From: an uncultured Clostridia bacterium
GTDB taxonomy: Bacteria > Bacillota > Clostridia > Christensenellales > Borkfalkiaceae
Assembly (NCBI GenBank): GCA_947053545.1
Contig: CAMRSY010000006.1
Span: 1 to 64,000, forward strand
DNA: 64,000 nt
Reading direction: 5' to 3'
A program made the translations under genes and the position numbers. The notes beneath the pieces were generated by a model that was not told where the DNA came from, ran no database searches, and saw nothing but the letters and a program-made list of their open reading frames with translations. Positions within the stretch are counted from its first letter, which is position 1. Each line of letters opens with the position of its first letter. Of the stretch, positions 1 through 8,754 are shown one piece after another.

Positions 1-1
1 G

Positions 2-349
2 GCGGATTACAATAAAGACGTTTTTGCGTTTCCATACGGAATCGGTTCGGTTTACGGCGCCGGCTGTAACAAACTTATTAAAAACGGCGCCTATCTTTGC
101 GACAGCATCGACGACGTATTTTCGGTTTTGGGGATTGAATGCGGCGGATCGGTTTCCGAAAAAACCGCGGCGGCGGAAGGCGACGAAACCGAAGTGCTTA
201 ATTATTTAAAAAACAACGGCGAAACTCACGCCGAAAAGATAGCCCAGTCTCTTAATTTAAAGCTTACCGACGTTGTTACGGCGTGTTCGATGCTTGAAAT
301 TAAAGGGCTTATAGTAAGAACGGGCGGCAACGCTTTTGCCGCAATTTAA
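2..349 (+). CDS. dprA: DNA processing protein DprA (Smf), C-terminal part
   Basis: The gene enters the window already open, so only the last 115 codons are present. DprA loads RecA onto incoming single-stranded DNA during transformation. The fragment begins inside the Rossmann-like core: a VFAFPYGIG stretch matches the usual 'vfAvPG' strand, and GCNKLIKNGA matches the conserved 'GtN.LI..GA' motif. The last 60 residues form a winged-helix-like domain as in many DprA C-termini. The usual 'PG' is 'PY' here, a small deviation. Its place directly before topA is the standard Firmicutes order (dprA-topA-trmFO-hslVU), which supports the call. Confidence 0.88.
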   Translation, partial: ADYNKDVFAFPYGIGSVYGAGCNKLIKNGAYLCDSIDDVFSVLGIECGGSVSEKTAAAEGDETEVLNYLKNNGETHAEKIAQSLNLKLTDVVTACSMLEIKGLIVRTGGNAFAAI

Positions 350-388
350 AAAATTTCCGCGGGCTGTGCCGCGGCAACGGGTGAAATT

Positions 389-2728
389 ATGGATTTAATT
401 ATAGTTGAATCGCCTTCTAAGGCAAAAACAATTTCAAAGTACTTAAAAGGTAAATTCCGTGTAGACGCTTCGGGCGGGCACGTAAGGGATTTGCCGGAAA
501 AAACGCTGGGCGTAAAGGTAACCGAAAATTTCGAGCCGCATTACGAAATAACTCCAAATAAAAAGGACGTTATAAAAAGGCTAACCGACGAAGCGAAAAA
601 GGCCGACCGCGTTTATCTAGCAACCGACCCCGACCGCGAAGGCGAAGCTATAAGCTGGCATTTGCAGACGGTTTTGGGAATGGATCCGGAAGGCGCCAAC
701 AGGGTGGAGTTTAACGAAATATCTCCGCGTGCGGTGCAAAACGCTTTGAAAAGCCCCAGAAAAATAGATTATAATCTTGTAGACGCCCAGCAGGCAAGGC
801 GGGTACTGGACAGGCTTGTAGGCTATAAACTTTCACCTTTTTTAAACAACCGTATTCAGGACGGGCTTTCTGCGGGCAGGGTGCAGTCGGTGGCGCTGCG
901 CCTTATAGTGGACAGGGAGCGCGAAATTTCGGCGTTTAAGCCCGAAGAATACTATACGTTTAACGCGCAGCTAAGGGATTTGCCCGCACAGTATGCCGCG
1001 TTTAAAGCCGTTTATCAGCTGAAAAAGAACGGCGTTTCGATTGCCGCCGCCGATGCGGATAAAGTTGAAAACGAAATTAAAAACGGCGCTTTTGCAGTTA
1101 CTAAAGTTAAAAGCGGAGTAACCAAACAGCATGCTCCGGCGCCTTTTACAACGTCGTCGCTGCAACAGGACGCTTCTAATAAATTCGGAATGTCCTCGCC
1201 CGAAACTATGCTGGTAGCTCAGCACCTGTATGAAGGTATGGACGTCGGGGGCGACCATATCGCGCTTATAACTTATATACGAACCGACTCTGTCCGCGTG
1301 GCTGTCGAAGCGCAACAGAGCGCGTTGGAATTTATCGAGCGCACTTACGGAAAGGAATACGTGCCTGCAAAGCCCAACTTTTATGCAACAAAGAAGGGCG
1401 CGCAGGACGCGCACGAGGCTATCCGCCCTATCAATCTCGAAATAACTCCCGCAAGCGTAAAGCAGTATCTTGATAAAAAACATTACAATATATACAAGCT
1501 AATATACGACCGCTTTGTATCGTCGCAGATGGCGGAGGCGCAGTACAATTCTATGCAGATAGAGGCCGCCAGCGCGGGCTATGTGTTTAAGGCAAGCGGA
1601 AAAGCCGTGCTTTTTGCGGGCTTTACGGCGGCTTATCAACAGGCGCAGTCGGGTGAAAACGACGAGGAAGAAAGCGGAAAGCTACTGCCTCCTTTAAACG
1701 AGGGCGATAAACTTAATCTTGTTTCGCTTGCTAAAGAGCAGAAATTTACGCGCCCTCCGTTAAGGTATACCGACGCGTCGCTGGTAAAGGCGATGGACGA
1801 ACGCGGAATAGGCAGACCGTCGACATACGCTTCGATAATTTCCGTGCTTACGAAACGCAAGTATGTGGAAAAAGACGGCAAGTATATGGTTCCCACCGAA
1901 GTTGCGTATAAAATTACGGACATTCTGGTGCACTATTTTTCCGACATTATGGACGTGGATTTTACCGCTAAAATGGAGGAAGATTTGGATAAAATAGAGG
2001 ACGGCGGCGTAGACTGGCACAAAATAATTTCCGATTTTTATCCTACATTTGCCGAAAAGCTGCGCACTGCGGCGTGCGACGGCGACGAGGAAACGGATAT
2101 AAAGTGCGAAAAGTGCGGCAGCGTTATGATAAGGCGTATGGGCAAATACGGCAAGTATCTCGCCTGCTCGAATTATCCCAAATGCTCGAATATTGTTTCC
2201 GAAAGCGAAGTGGAAATTTCCGACGTCCGTTGCCCCAAGTGCGGCGCCAATATGGTTGTTAAAAGCGGAAAGTTCGGTAAGTTTCTGGCCTGTCCCAACT
2301 ATCCCGAATGTTCGCAGATTTTGCCGATTGACGTAAAAGTTACGGAAGAAAAGTGCCGCGAATGCGGAAGCTTTATGTTTATTAAAAAGGGCAAATACGG
2401 CGATTATTACGAATGTTCGTCCTGCGGGGCGAAACAGCCTGTAAACAAGCCCGACGGAAACGCCCGGGCCAACGAACACGTTGACGGCAAGTGTCCCGAC
2501 TGCGGCAAGCCTATGCGCAGAATGCGCTCTAAAAACGGTAAAATTTATTACGGATGCACAGGTTATCCCGATTGCAAATTTTTAAGCTGGGATATTCCCA
2601 CGGGCGAAAAGTGCCCTAAATGCGGTAAGGGGTACGTTGTAAGAAAGGGCAATTTATTTAAGTGCTCGGAAAAGAACTGCGACTATTCGGCGCCCGCGCC
2701 CGAAGCCAAGCACGATGACGAAAATTAA
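389..2728 (+). CDS. topA: DNA topoisomerase I (type IA)
   Basis: It relaxes negative supercoils by transient single-strand cleavage. The N-terminal TOPRIM domain opens with IIVESPSKAKTI and carries the acidic DPDREGEA motif. The catalytic tyrosine is about residue 296 in TYIRTDS. The last 200 residues hold four to five zinc-ribbon repeats with paired CxxC (CEKCG, CPKCG, CRECG, CPDCG, CPKCG). At 779 residues it is a full-length bacterial TopA with an extended zinc tail. The stop overlaps the start of trmFO by 14 bases, so the two are very likely cotranscribed. Confidence 0.97.
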   Translation: MDLIIVESPSKAKTISKYLKGKFRVDASGGHVRDLPEKTLGVKVTENFEPHYEITPNKKDVIKRLTDEAKKADRVYLATDPDREGEAISWHLQTVLGMDPEGANRVEFNEISPRAVQNALKSPRKIDYNLVDAQQARRVLDRLVGYKLSPFLNNRIQDGLSAGRVQSVALRLIVDREREISAFKPEEYYTFNAQLRDLPAQYAAFKAVYQLKKNGVSIAAADADKVENEIKNGAFAVTKVKSGVTKQHAPAPFTTSSLQQDASNKFGMSSPETMLVAQHLYEGMDVGGDHIALITYIRTDSVRVAVEAQQSALEFIERTYGKEYVPAKPNFYATKKGAQDAHEAIRPINLEITPASVKQYLDKKHYNIYKLIYDRFVSSQMAEAQYNSMQIEAASAGYVFKASGKAVLFAGFTAAYQQAQSGENDEEESGKLLPPLNEGDKLNLVSLAKEQKFTRPPLRYTDASLVKAMDERGIGRPSTYASIISVLTKRKYVEKDGKYMVPTEVAYKITDILVHYFSDIMDVDFTAKMEEDLDKIEDGGVDWHKIISDFYPTFAEKLRTAACDGDEETDIKCEKCGSVMIRRMGKYGKYLACSNYPKCSNIVSESEVEISDVRCPKCGANMVVKSGKFGKFLACPNYPECSQILPIDVKVTEEKCRECGSFMFIKKGKYGDYYECSSCGAKQPVNKPDGNARANEHVDGKCPDCGKPMRRMRSKNGKIYYGCTGYPDCKFLSWDIPTGEKCPKCGKGYVVRKGNLFKCSEKNCDYSAPAPEAKHDDEN

Positions 2729-4016
2729 AGTTATAGGGGCAGGGCTTGCCGGCGCGGAAGCGGCTTACTATCTGGCGGAACACGGATATAAGGTAAGTTT
2801 GTACGATATAAAACCAAATAAATTTACGCCCGCGCATTCCGACAAAAATTTCGGCGAGCTGGTGTGTTCCAATTCGTTAAAGGGAAGGGACGCGCATTCT
2901 AATGCATGCGGACTATTAAAGGAAGAAATGCGGCGCATAGGTTCGCTTACAATGTCCGCGGCGGAGATTGCCGAAATTCCCGCGGGCGGCGCCCTTGCGG
3001 TTGACAGGGAAAAGTTTGCGCAGTTTATAACGCAAAGTCTGCGTTGTCATACAAATATCAAAATTATATGCGAAGAGGTTGAAAGTTTGCCCGAAGGGCC
3101 CTCGATAATTGCAACCGGACCGTTGACGTGCGATAAGCTTGCGGAAAATATCCGTACAAATTTCGGCGGAGAGTTGCATTTTTACGACGCGTCGGCGCCC
3201 ATCGTTTCGCGTGAAAGCGTTGATATGAATTACGCTTTTTTCGGCGACAGATACGGTAAGGGCGCCGACGATTATCTTAATTGTCCGCTAAGTAAAGAGC
3301 AGTACGATATTTTTGTGCGGGAAATAGTAAACGCCGACAGGGCGGTACTGCACGAGTTTGAAAAGCGCGAAATTTTCGAGGGATGCATGCCCGTAGAGGT
3401 TATGGCGGCGCGCGGCGAACAGACTTTGCGCTTCGGTCCTTTTAAGCCCGTGGGGCTACGCGACAGCGGCGGAAACAATTTTTACGCCGTTTTGCAGCTG
3501 CGTAAAGAAACCGCAAGCGGCGAAGCTTACAATCTTGTAGGGTGTCAGACCAACTTGAAATTCGGCGAGCAAAAGCGTGTATTCTCGCTTATTCCGGCCT
3601 TGAAAAACGCGGAATTTTTGCGTTACGGAGTAATGCACCGCAACACTTATTTAAACTCGCCTGAAATATTGAACGCCGATTTTTCGGTTAAAGGCAAGCC
3701 TCTAATGTTTTTTGCCGGGCAACTGACAGGCGTTGAAGGCTATGTTGAAAGCGCGGCAAGCGGGCTTCTGGCGGCGGTACATATGTGCGGAAAGCTTGAA
3801 AATAAGCCGCCCGTTTTGTTGGATAACGCAACCGTCTGCGGCGCTTTGTCGGCACATATATCGGGGGCAACCGAAAATTTTCAGCCTATGAACGCAAATT
3901 TCGGCATACTAAAACCGCTTGAAAAAACCGTGCGCGACAAAAAACAGAGATATGCCATGCTGGCGGAACGGGCGCTGGAAAGTATTGACGGGTTCGTAAA
4001 AAAAATATGTGAGTAA
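2715..4016 (+). CDS. trmFO: tRNA (uracil-54-C5)-methyltransferase TrmFO, folate/FAD-dependent
   Basis: TrmFO makes m5U54 in the tRNA T-loop using methylenetetrahydrofolate and FAD. The N-terminal FAD-binding motif GAGLAGAEAA (residues 8-17) is clear, followed by the family's characteristic FGELVCSNSLK segment. A C-terminal GLLAAVHMCG stretch belongs to the second FAD contact region. Its 433 residues match the family. It starts inside the end of topA and occupies the usual gid position between topA and the hslVU genes. The codV/xerC recombinase gene often found next is absent here. Confidence 0.96.
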   Translation: MTKIKVIGAGLAGAEAAYYLAEHGYKVSLYDIKPNKFTPAHSDKNFGELVCSNSLKGRDAHSNACGLLKEEMRRIGSLTMSAAEIAEIPAGGALAVDREKFAQFITQSLRCHTNIKIICEEVESLPEGPSIIATGPLTCDKLAENIRTNFGGELHFYDASAPIVSRESVDMNYAFFGDRYGKGADDYLNCPLSKEQYDIFVREIVNADRAVLHEFEKREIFEGCMPVEVMAARGEQTLRFGPFKPVGLRDSGGNNFYAVLQLRKETASGEAYNLVGCQTNLKFGEQKRVFSLIPALKNAEFLRYGVMHRNTYLNSPEILNADFSVKGKPLMFFAGQLTGVEGYVESAASGLLAAVHMCGKLENKPPVLLDNATVCGALSAHISGATENFQPMNANFGILKPLEKTVRDKKQRYAMLAERALESIDGFVKKICE

Positions 4017-4124
4017 TTGGTTGTATGCGTTTAAGCTTAGGCGCAAAGGGTTTATGAATAAAGTGTAAAATTATGGGCATTGCCGCGGGTAAGCCCCGGC
4101 AACGAAGGTAACAAGAGGTATCAT

Positions 4125-4661
4125 ATGACTGAATTTCACGCAACTACAATTTGCGGAGTTAAACGAAACGGTAAAACGGCTATCGCCGGCGACGGACAGG
4201 TGACGATGGGCGAAAGCGTTATATTTAAAAACAGCGCCACAAAAGTAAGGCGCATTTACGGCGGCAAGGTTATTTTGGGGTTTGCCGGCTCGGTTGCCGA
4301 CGCATTTTCGCTGAGCGAAAAATTCGAAGGTATGTTAAATAAATTTTCCGGCAATTTAATGCGTTCCGCCGTCGAGCTTGCAGAACTTTGGCGGGGCGAC
4401 AAGATGGGCAGAAAATTAGAGGCGTTAATGATTGTGGCCGACAGCGAAAGTATGCTTATAGTTTCGGGTACGGGCGAGGTTATAGAGCCCGACGACGGCA
4501 TAGCCGCGATAGGAAGCGGCGGCAACTATGCTTTGGCGGCGGCCCGCGCTCTTGTACAGAATACAGACTTTTCGGCGGAAGAAATTGCGCATAAGTCATT
4601 GAAGATAGCCAGTGAAATTTGTGTTTATACGAACGATAACATAAAGGTTGAAACTATATAG
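4125..4661 (+). CDS. hslV: ATP-dependent protease subunit HslV (ClpQ/CodW)
   Basis: HslV is the proteasome-like peptidase of the HslVU complex. The start at 4125 was chosen over an upstream one because AAGAGGT (4112-4119) sits at good spacing and the protein then begins MTEFHATTI, collinear with Bacillus CodW. The family signatures [19 protein letters not shown] and [14 protein letters not shown] are intact, and the length is 178 residues. As in CodW, five residues precede the threonine pair that aligns with the mature N-terminus of E. coli HslV. After Met removal the N-terminal residue would therefore be Thr2 (Ser in CodW). hslU follows 75 bases later. Confidence 0.96.
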   Translation: MTEFHATTICGVKRNGKTAIAGDGQVTMGESVIFKNSATKVRRIYGGKVILGFAGSVADAFSLSEKFEGMLNKFSGNLMRSAVELAELWRGDKMGRKLEALMIVADSESMLIVSGTGEVIEPDDGIAAIGSGGNYALAAARALVQNTDFSAEEIAHKSLKIASEICVYTNDNIKVETI

Positions 4662-4736
4662 TTCGGGATTGGGATTACGTAATTTACTTTAATTACTTAT
4701 TTCCGGTTACTATTTTTCTAATTTTAAGGAGCAGGT

Positions 4737-6047
4737 ATGGACTTAACACCCAAACAGATAGTACACGAGTTAAATAAATATATAATAGGTCAGGACGAGG
4801 CGAAAAAGGCGGTTGCCATAGCGCTTAGAAACCGTTACCGCCGTTCGCAGCTTTCTCCCGAATTACAGGACGAGGTTACGCCAAAAAACATAATTATGAA
4901 GGGCCCTACGGGCGTAGGTAAAACCGAAATAGCCCGCAGACTTGCAAAACTTGTAAAGGCGCCTTTTTTAAAGGTTGAGGCTACCAAGTATACCGAGGTC
5001 GGCTACGTTGGCAGAGACGTCGAGAGTATGGTACGTGATTTGGCAGAGTGCGCCATTCGCCTTGTTAAGGAGGAAAAGACGCAGGAGGTTAGCTATAAGG
5101 CAACCGCTATTGCCGAGCGGAAGATTGCCAAAGTGCTTGCCGAAAATATGAAAGCCGAACGCGGCGAACTGTCTAAAGAGGTGTTCGAACAAAATCTTGT
5201 AGACGGTATTCACACGGGCAAATATGACAATACGGTAATAGAAATAGAGGTTGCCGACAATCCCAAACCTTTGGAACTTTCCCCCGGGCAGGGCGCGGCA
5301 ATTGATTTAGGCTCGATATTTTCCGGACTTGGGATGGATAAAAAGAAGAAGCGCAAGCTTTCGGTTAAGGAAGCAAAAAATCTTTTAATCGCGGAAGAGG
5401 CGGATAAACTTATTGACAACGATGCGGTTAATACCGAGGCTATAAGGCGCGCCGAAAACGACGGAATTATATTTATCGACGAAATTGATAAAATTGCAGG
5501 CAAAGGCAATCAGGGAGCCGACGTTTCGCGTGAAGGCGTTCAGCGCGACATACTGCCCATAGTGGAAGGCTGTACGGTTATGACAAAGTACGGGCCGATT
5601 CGTACCGACTATATACTATTTATCGCGGCAGGCGCTTTTCACGTTTCGAAGGTTGAAGATTTAATACCCGAACTGCAGGGCAGGTTTCCCATTCAGGTTG
5701 AGTTAAAAAGCCTTACAAAGCAAGATTTTATAAATATTTTAACCCAGCCGCAAAACGCGATTACCATGCAATATGCTGCGCTGTTGGCAGTGGATAATAT
5801 CGATTTACAGTTCAAAAGCGACGCGATAGATAAAATAGCTGAAATTTCCGAGGATATCAACGCCACAAGCGAAGATATCGGCGCAAGGCGTTTACACACG
5901 GTTATGGAATATTTGCTTGAAGATATTTCGTTTAACGCGGGCGGCAACGACTACCCTGTAGTTACGGTAGAGGTAAACGCAAAATACGTTGAGGAACATC
6001 TTGAAAAGATGTCCAAAAACCGCGATTTAAAGAAATACGTGCTGTAA
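4737..6047 (+). CDS. hslU: HslU (ClpY) unfoldase ATPase
   Basis: This AAA+ unfoldase feeds substrates to HslV. The Walker A motif is GPTGVGKT near residue 60, preceded by the HslU-specific YIIGQDEAKKAVAIALRNR opening. Walker B is IIFIDEIDKI, and the variable I-domain lies between them (about residues 110-240). The C-terminus EHLEKMSKNRDLKKYVL is the typical tail that inserts into HslV. Its 436 residues fit the family. AAGGAGCAGG ends just before the ATG. In Bacillus codY follows, but here hisS does. Confidence 0.97.
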   Translation: MDLTPKQIVHELNKYIIGQDEAKKAVAIALRNRYRRSQLSPELQDEVTPKNIIMKGPTGVGKTEIARRLAKLVKAPFLKVEATKYTEVGYVGRDVESMVRDLAECAIRLVKEEKTQEVSYKATAIAERKIAKVLAENMKAERGELSKEVFEQNLVDGIHTGKYDNTVIEIEVADNPKPLELSPGQGAAIDLGSIFSGLGMDKKKKRKLSVKEAKNLLIAEEADKLIDNDAVNTEAIRRAENDGIIFIDEIDKIAGKGNQGADVSREGVQRDILPIVEGCTVMTKYGPIRTDYILFIAAGAFHVSKVEDLIPELQGRFPIQVELKSLTKQDFINILTQPQNAITMQYAALLAVDNIDLQFKSDAIDKIAEISEDINATSEDIGARRLHTVMEYLLEDISFNAGGNDYPVVTVEVNAKYVEEHLEKMSKNRDLKKYVL

Positions 6048-6089
6048 CTCCCGGTAGGCGGTTGAAATACCGGCGAGAGAGGTGATTTT

Positions 6090-7334
6090 ATGATATCTAT
6101 TCCCAAGGGCACGAAAGACGTTTTGCCCGAACAGAGCCATCTGTGGCAGTTTATAGAGGATACAGCGCGCGGGGTGGCGGTAAGTTTTAACCTGCGTGAA
6201 ATCCGCACGCCGGTTTTCGAGCATACCGAACTTTTTCTGCGCGGCGTGGGCGAAACCACCGATGTAGTAACCAAAGAAATGTATACGTTCGAAGACAAGG
6301 GCGGCAGAAGCATAACCTTAAAGCCGGAAGGCACGGCGGGGGTTGCGCGGTCGTTTATCGAAAACGGCTTGCAAAATTCCGCGTTGCCCTTAAAATCATA
6401 CTATATTACACCCTGCTATCGCTACGAGCGTCCGCAGAAGGGGCGGCTTCGCGAGTTTCATCAATTCGGAATAGAAATGTTCGGAAGCGCGCAGCCCGAA
6501 GCCGACGCGGAGGTTATATTCGCGGCGCATACTTTTCTGGACAAGCTGGGCATAAAGGGAGCTAGGCTCGAAATAAATTCGATAGGTTGCAAAACCTGCC
6601 GCGCGGAGTACAACAAAGCGCTGAAAGAATATTTCCGTCCGCACCTCGGCGAAATGTGCGCAACCTGTAACGAACGGTTTGAAAAAAATCCGCTGCGAAT
6701 AATCGACTGCAAGGAGGAGGGGTGCAAAAAGTTTACGGCTAATGCGCCTGAAATACTCTATTATCTTTGCCCCGACTGCAAGCGGCACTTTGAAAAAGTA
6801 CAGTCGTGTTTAAAGGCTTTAAACATTAAATTTACCGTTAACTCCAACATAGTACGGGGTTTAGACTATTATACGCGTACCGTTTTCGAGTTTGTATCCA
6901 CCGAAGTGGGCACGCAGGGCACTCTTTGCGGCGGCGGAAGGTACGACGGTCTTATAGAAGAGCTCGGTGGCGGCAGCGTTCCCGCAATAGGTTTTGCCGC
7001 GGGGTTGGAGAGATTGCTTCTTGCGGGCGTAACCGCGCTCGACGCACCGGTGCCGGAAATTTATTTAGGCGGCATGGACGAAATTTCCCGCCTTAAGGCA
7101 TTTGAAATCGTAAACGGTTTGCGCTCAAACGGGATAGCGGCAGAGTGCGATTTAATGGGGCGTTCGGTTAAGGCTCAGTTTAAATACGCCGATAAAACGG
7201 GCGCGCGCTTTACCGCAATAATAGGCGGCAGCGAGTTGGAAAGCGGCGAATGCAATATAAAAAGAATGAGCGACGGCAAAACTTACAGCGTGGCTTTTTC
7301 GGATATTTACAATTTTTTGGCAAATAATAAATAA
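6090..7334 (+). CDS. hisS: Histidyl-tRNA synthetase
   Basis: A class II synthetase that charges tRNA-His. Motif 1 is around TPVFEHTELFLRGVGE, motif 2 around YRYERPQKGRLREFHQFGIE, and the histidine-binding motif GLDYYTRTVFEF is present near residue 257. Motif 3 is in GFAAGLERLL, and an anticodon-binding domain makes up the last 90 residues. An inserted cysteine cluster (CKTC, CATC, CKEEGCKK, CPDC; about residues 168-235) is a feature of many bacterial HisRS. GAGAGAGGTG precedes the ATG. No T-box leader was seen upstream. Confidence 0.97.
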   Translation: MISIPKGTKDVLPEQSHLWQFIEDTARGVAVSFNLREIRTPVFEHTELFLRGVGETTDVVTKEMYTFEDKGGRSITLKPEGTAGVARSFIENGLQNSALPLKSYYITPCYRYERPQKGRLREFHQFGIEMFGSAQPEADAEVIFAAHTFLDKLGIKGARLEINSIGCKTCRAEYNKALKEYFRPHLGEMCATCNERFEKNPLRIIDCKEEGCKKFTANAPEILYYLCPDCKRHFEKVQSCLKALNIKFTVNSNIVRGLDYYTRTVFEFVSTEVGTQGTLCGGGRYDGLIEELGGGSVPAIGFAAGLERLLLAGVTALDAPVPEIYLGGMDEISRLKAFEIVNGLRSNGIAAECDLMGRSVKAQFKYADKTGARFTAIIGGSELESGECNIKRMSDGKTYSVAFSDIYNFLANNK

Positions 7335-7346
7335 GAGGTTTTAATT

Positions 7347-7658
7347 ATGGTAGAAAAAATAAATGCGGAAAAATTTGACGAGCTTTTAAAGGGTGAAATT
7401 CCCGTTGTGTGCGATTTTTATGCCGATTGGTGCGGCCCCTGCAAGATGCTTGCGCCCGTTATCGAAAAGTGCAGCGAAAAGTATTCCCAGGCAAAATTCG
7501 TTAAAGTTAACGTTGACGAAAGCTACGAGCTTGCGGCGCGTTACGGGGTTATGAGTATTCCTATGGTGGGCGTTTTTAAGAACGGCGAACTTGCCGATAA
7601 ATCGGTCGGCTATGCTTCGCAGTCGGAAACCGAAGAATTTTTAAACGGCGTACTTTAA
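7347..7658 (+). CDS. trxA: Thioredoxin
   Basis: A cytoplasmic disulfide reductant of 103 residues with the active site WCGPCK at about residues 28-33 and the conserved cis-proline in SIPMVGVFKNG. All elements of the single thioredoxin fold are present, and no signal peptide is seen. It follows hisS by 12 bases with its own AAGAGG, so it may be cotranscribed with it. No thioredoxin reductase gene occurs in the window. Confidence 0.95.
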   Translation: MVEKINAEKFDELLKGEIPVVCDFYADWCGPCKMLAPVIEKCSEKYSQAKFVKVNVDESYELAARYGVMSIPMVGVFKNGELADKSVGYASQSETEEFLNGVL

Positions 7659-7696
7659 AAATGGCTTAGTTAAAGTTTTAAATTTAATATAAATAA

Positions 7697-7725
7697 TTGC
7701 AAAGGTTGCCGTACGGGTGTATAAT
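7697..7725 (+). promoter_or_regulatory. tsaE promoter, apparently leaderless
   Basis: TTGCAA and a perfect TATAAT are separated by 17 bases. The -10 box ends 8 bases before the tsaE ATG and no Shine-Dalgarno sequence intervenes, so the transcript probably starts at or next to the initiation codon. Confidence 0.75.
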
Positions 7726-7740
7726 ATACCCGTATGGCAA
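7706..7740. repeat. Inverted repeat spanning the tsaE -10 box and start codon
   Basis: The arms TTGCCGTACGGGT (7706-7718) and ACCCGTATGGCAA (7728-7740) pair at 12 of 13 positions. They flank the -10 box, and the right arm includes the tsaE ATG. It may be an operator; a chance relation to the coding sequence is possible. Confidence 0.55.
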
Positions 7741-8138
7741 TTTATTTATCCGGTAGCGAAAAGACTACCGTTGAGTTTGCAAAAATATATGCAAAAACGT
7801 TGCGTGCGGGCGACGTGGTTTTGTTAAACGGTGAAATGGGCGCAGGCAAAACCGTATTCTGCAAGGGCGTTGCGCTGGGGCTGGGCATAAAGGATGAAAT
7901 TCTTTCCCCTACTTACGCTTATATGAACGATTACGGCGGAAAGTTGTATCACTACGACTGTTACCGTTTAAACAGCGGCGTCCAGGCTGAAGCGTTGGGA
8001 CTTACGGATTATTTCGGCGGCAGCGGCGTTTGCGTGATAGAATGGTCGGAAAATATTGCCGACGTTTTGCCCGAAGGTTGTAAAACCGTTACGATAAAGA
8101 AATTGGGCGCGCTTAACAGGGAGATTATCTGTGATTAA
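7734..8138 (+). CDS. tsaE: tRNA t6A37 biosynthesis ATPase TsaE
   Basis: TsaE is the ATPase of the threonylcarbamoyl-adenosine (t6A37) tRNA modification system, working with TsaB, TsaC and TsaD. It has the family Walker A GEMGAGKTVFCKG (about residues 34-46), the LSPTYAYMNDY segment and the HYDCYRL motif, followed by VIEWSEN. Its 134 residues are slightly short of the usual ~150. It overlaps tsaB by 8 bases, making a tsaE-tsaB-rimI operon. It lacks a ribosome-binding site and appears to start a leaderless mRNA. Confidence 0.93.
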   Translation: MAIYLSGSEKTTVEFAKIYAKTLRAGDVVLLNGEMGAGKTVFCKGVALGLGIKDEILSPTYAYMNDYGGKLYHYDCYRLNSGVQAEALGLTDYFGGSGVCVIEWSENIADVLPEGCKTVTIKKLGALNREIICD

Positions 8139-8754
8139 TTTTTTGGCCGTAGATACGTCGGCGGGCTATCTTACAGTTGCCGCCTGTAAAGGCAAAACAA
8201 AGGTTGTAAAGCACCTTCCCGACTGCGCGATGAATCATTCCGTAGTATTGATGGACGAAATAGACAAAGCGTTGGACGAAGCCGGACTTTCGCCCGCGGA
8301 GTGCGATTTTTTTGCCGCGGTAACTGGCCCCGGTTCGTTTACGGGGATAAGGATAGGGTTATCGTGCATTAAGGGATATGCCGTTGCGTTAGGCGGGCGC
8401 GCTGTAGGCGTAACTACTTTCGATATGCTTTCATATAATGTCAACAGCGGTTGCGATTACCTTATCGCCCTCGACGCGGCGCACGGAAATTACTATGTCT
8501 GCGGCTACGATAAAAACGGCGTATGCAATTTAAACCCTTGCTGTCTATCCATAGGCGAGGTTACTGCTCTGGGGAAACCGGTTTACGGTGTAGAGCAGTT
8601 ACCGTTTGCCTGTTATACTGCGCTCGCCCCCGACAAATGTCTGGTACCCGCAGTGTTAAAGGCGGCGGAAAGTTCAAATTCCGCGCTTACAGCTTTGTAC
8701 GTTAAAAAGTCGCAGGCGGAGGAGGAGCGCTTGAAGCGCTTAAAAGGTGTATGA
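8131..8754 (+). CDS. tsaB: tRNA t6A37 biosynthesis protein TsaB
   Basis: TsaB is the inactive ASKHA-fold partner that supports TsaD in t6A formation. The N-terminus carries the DTSAGYLTVA phosphate-binding-like motif, and TGPGSFTGIRIGLS (about residue 67) is the family signature. It uses a GTG start, with AGGGAG at 8118-8123, and overlaps tsaE by 8 bases. Its 207 residues are somewhat short, and the second lobe is reduced as in many Firmicutes TsaB proteins. tsaD is not adjacent. Confidence 0.93.
   Translation: MINFLAVDTSAGYLTVAACKGKTKVVKHLPDCAMNHSVVLMDEIDKALDEAGLSPAECDFFAAVTGPGSFTGIRIGLSCIKGYAVALGGRAVGVTTFDMLSYNVNSGCDYLIALDAAHGNYYVCGYDKNGVCNLNPCCLSIGEVTALGKPVYGVEQLPFACYTALAPDKCLVPAVLKAAESSNSALTALYVKKSQAEEERLKRLKGV

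Noticed and set aside
971..1483. 170-codon frame opposite topA
   Set aside because: Shadow of topA with low-complexity basic/aromatic composition and no start signal.
1760..2479. 239-codon frame opposite topA
   Set aside because: It lies fully inside topA on the other strand, has odd composition (F, H, R rich) and no ribosome-binding site; it is a shadow of the GC-rich codon pattern.
5940..6089. T-box leader before hisS
   Set aside because: Only 42 bases separate hslU from hisS and they hold just the ribosome-binding site.
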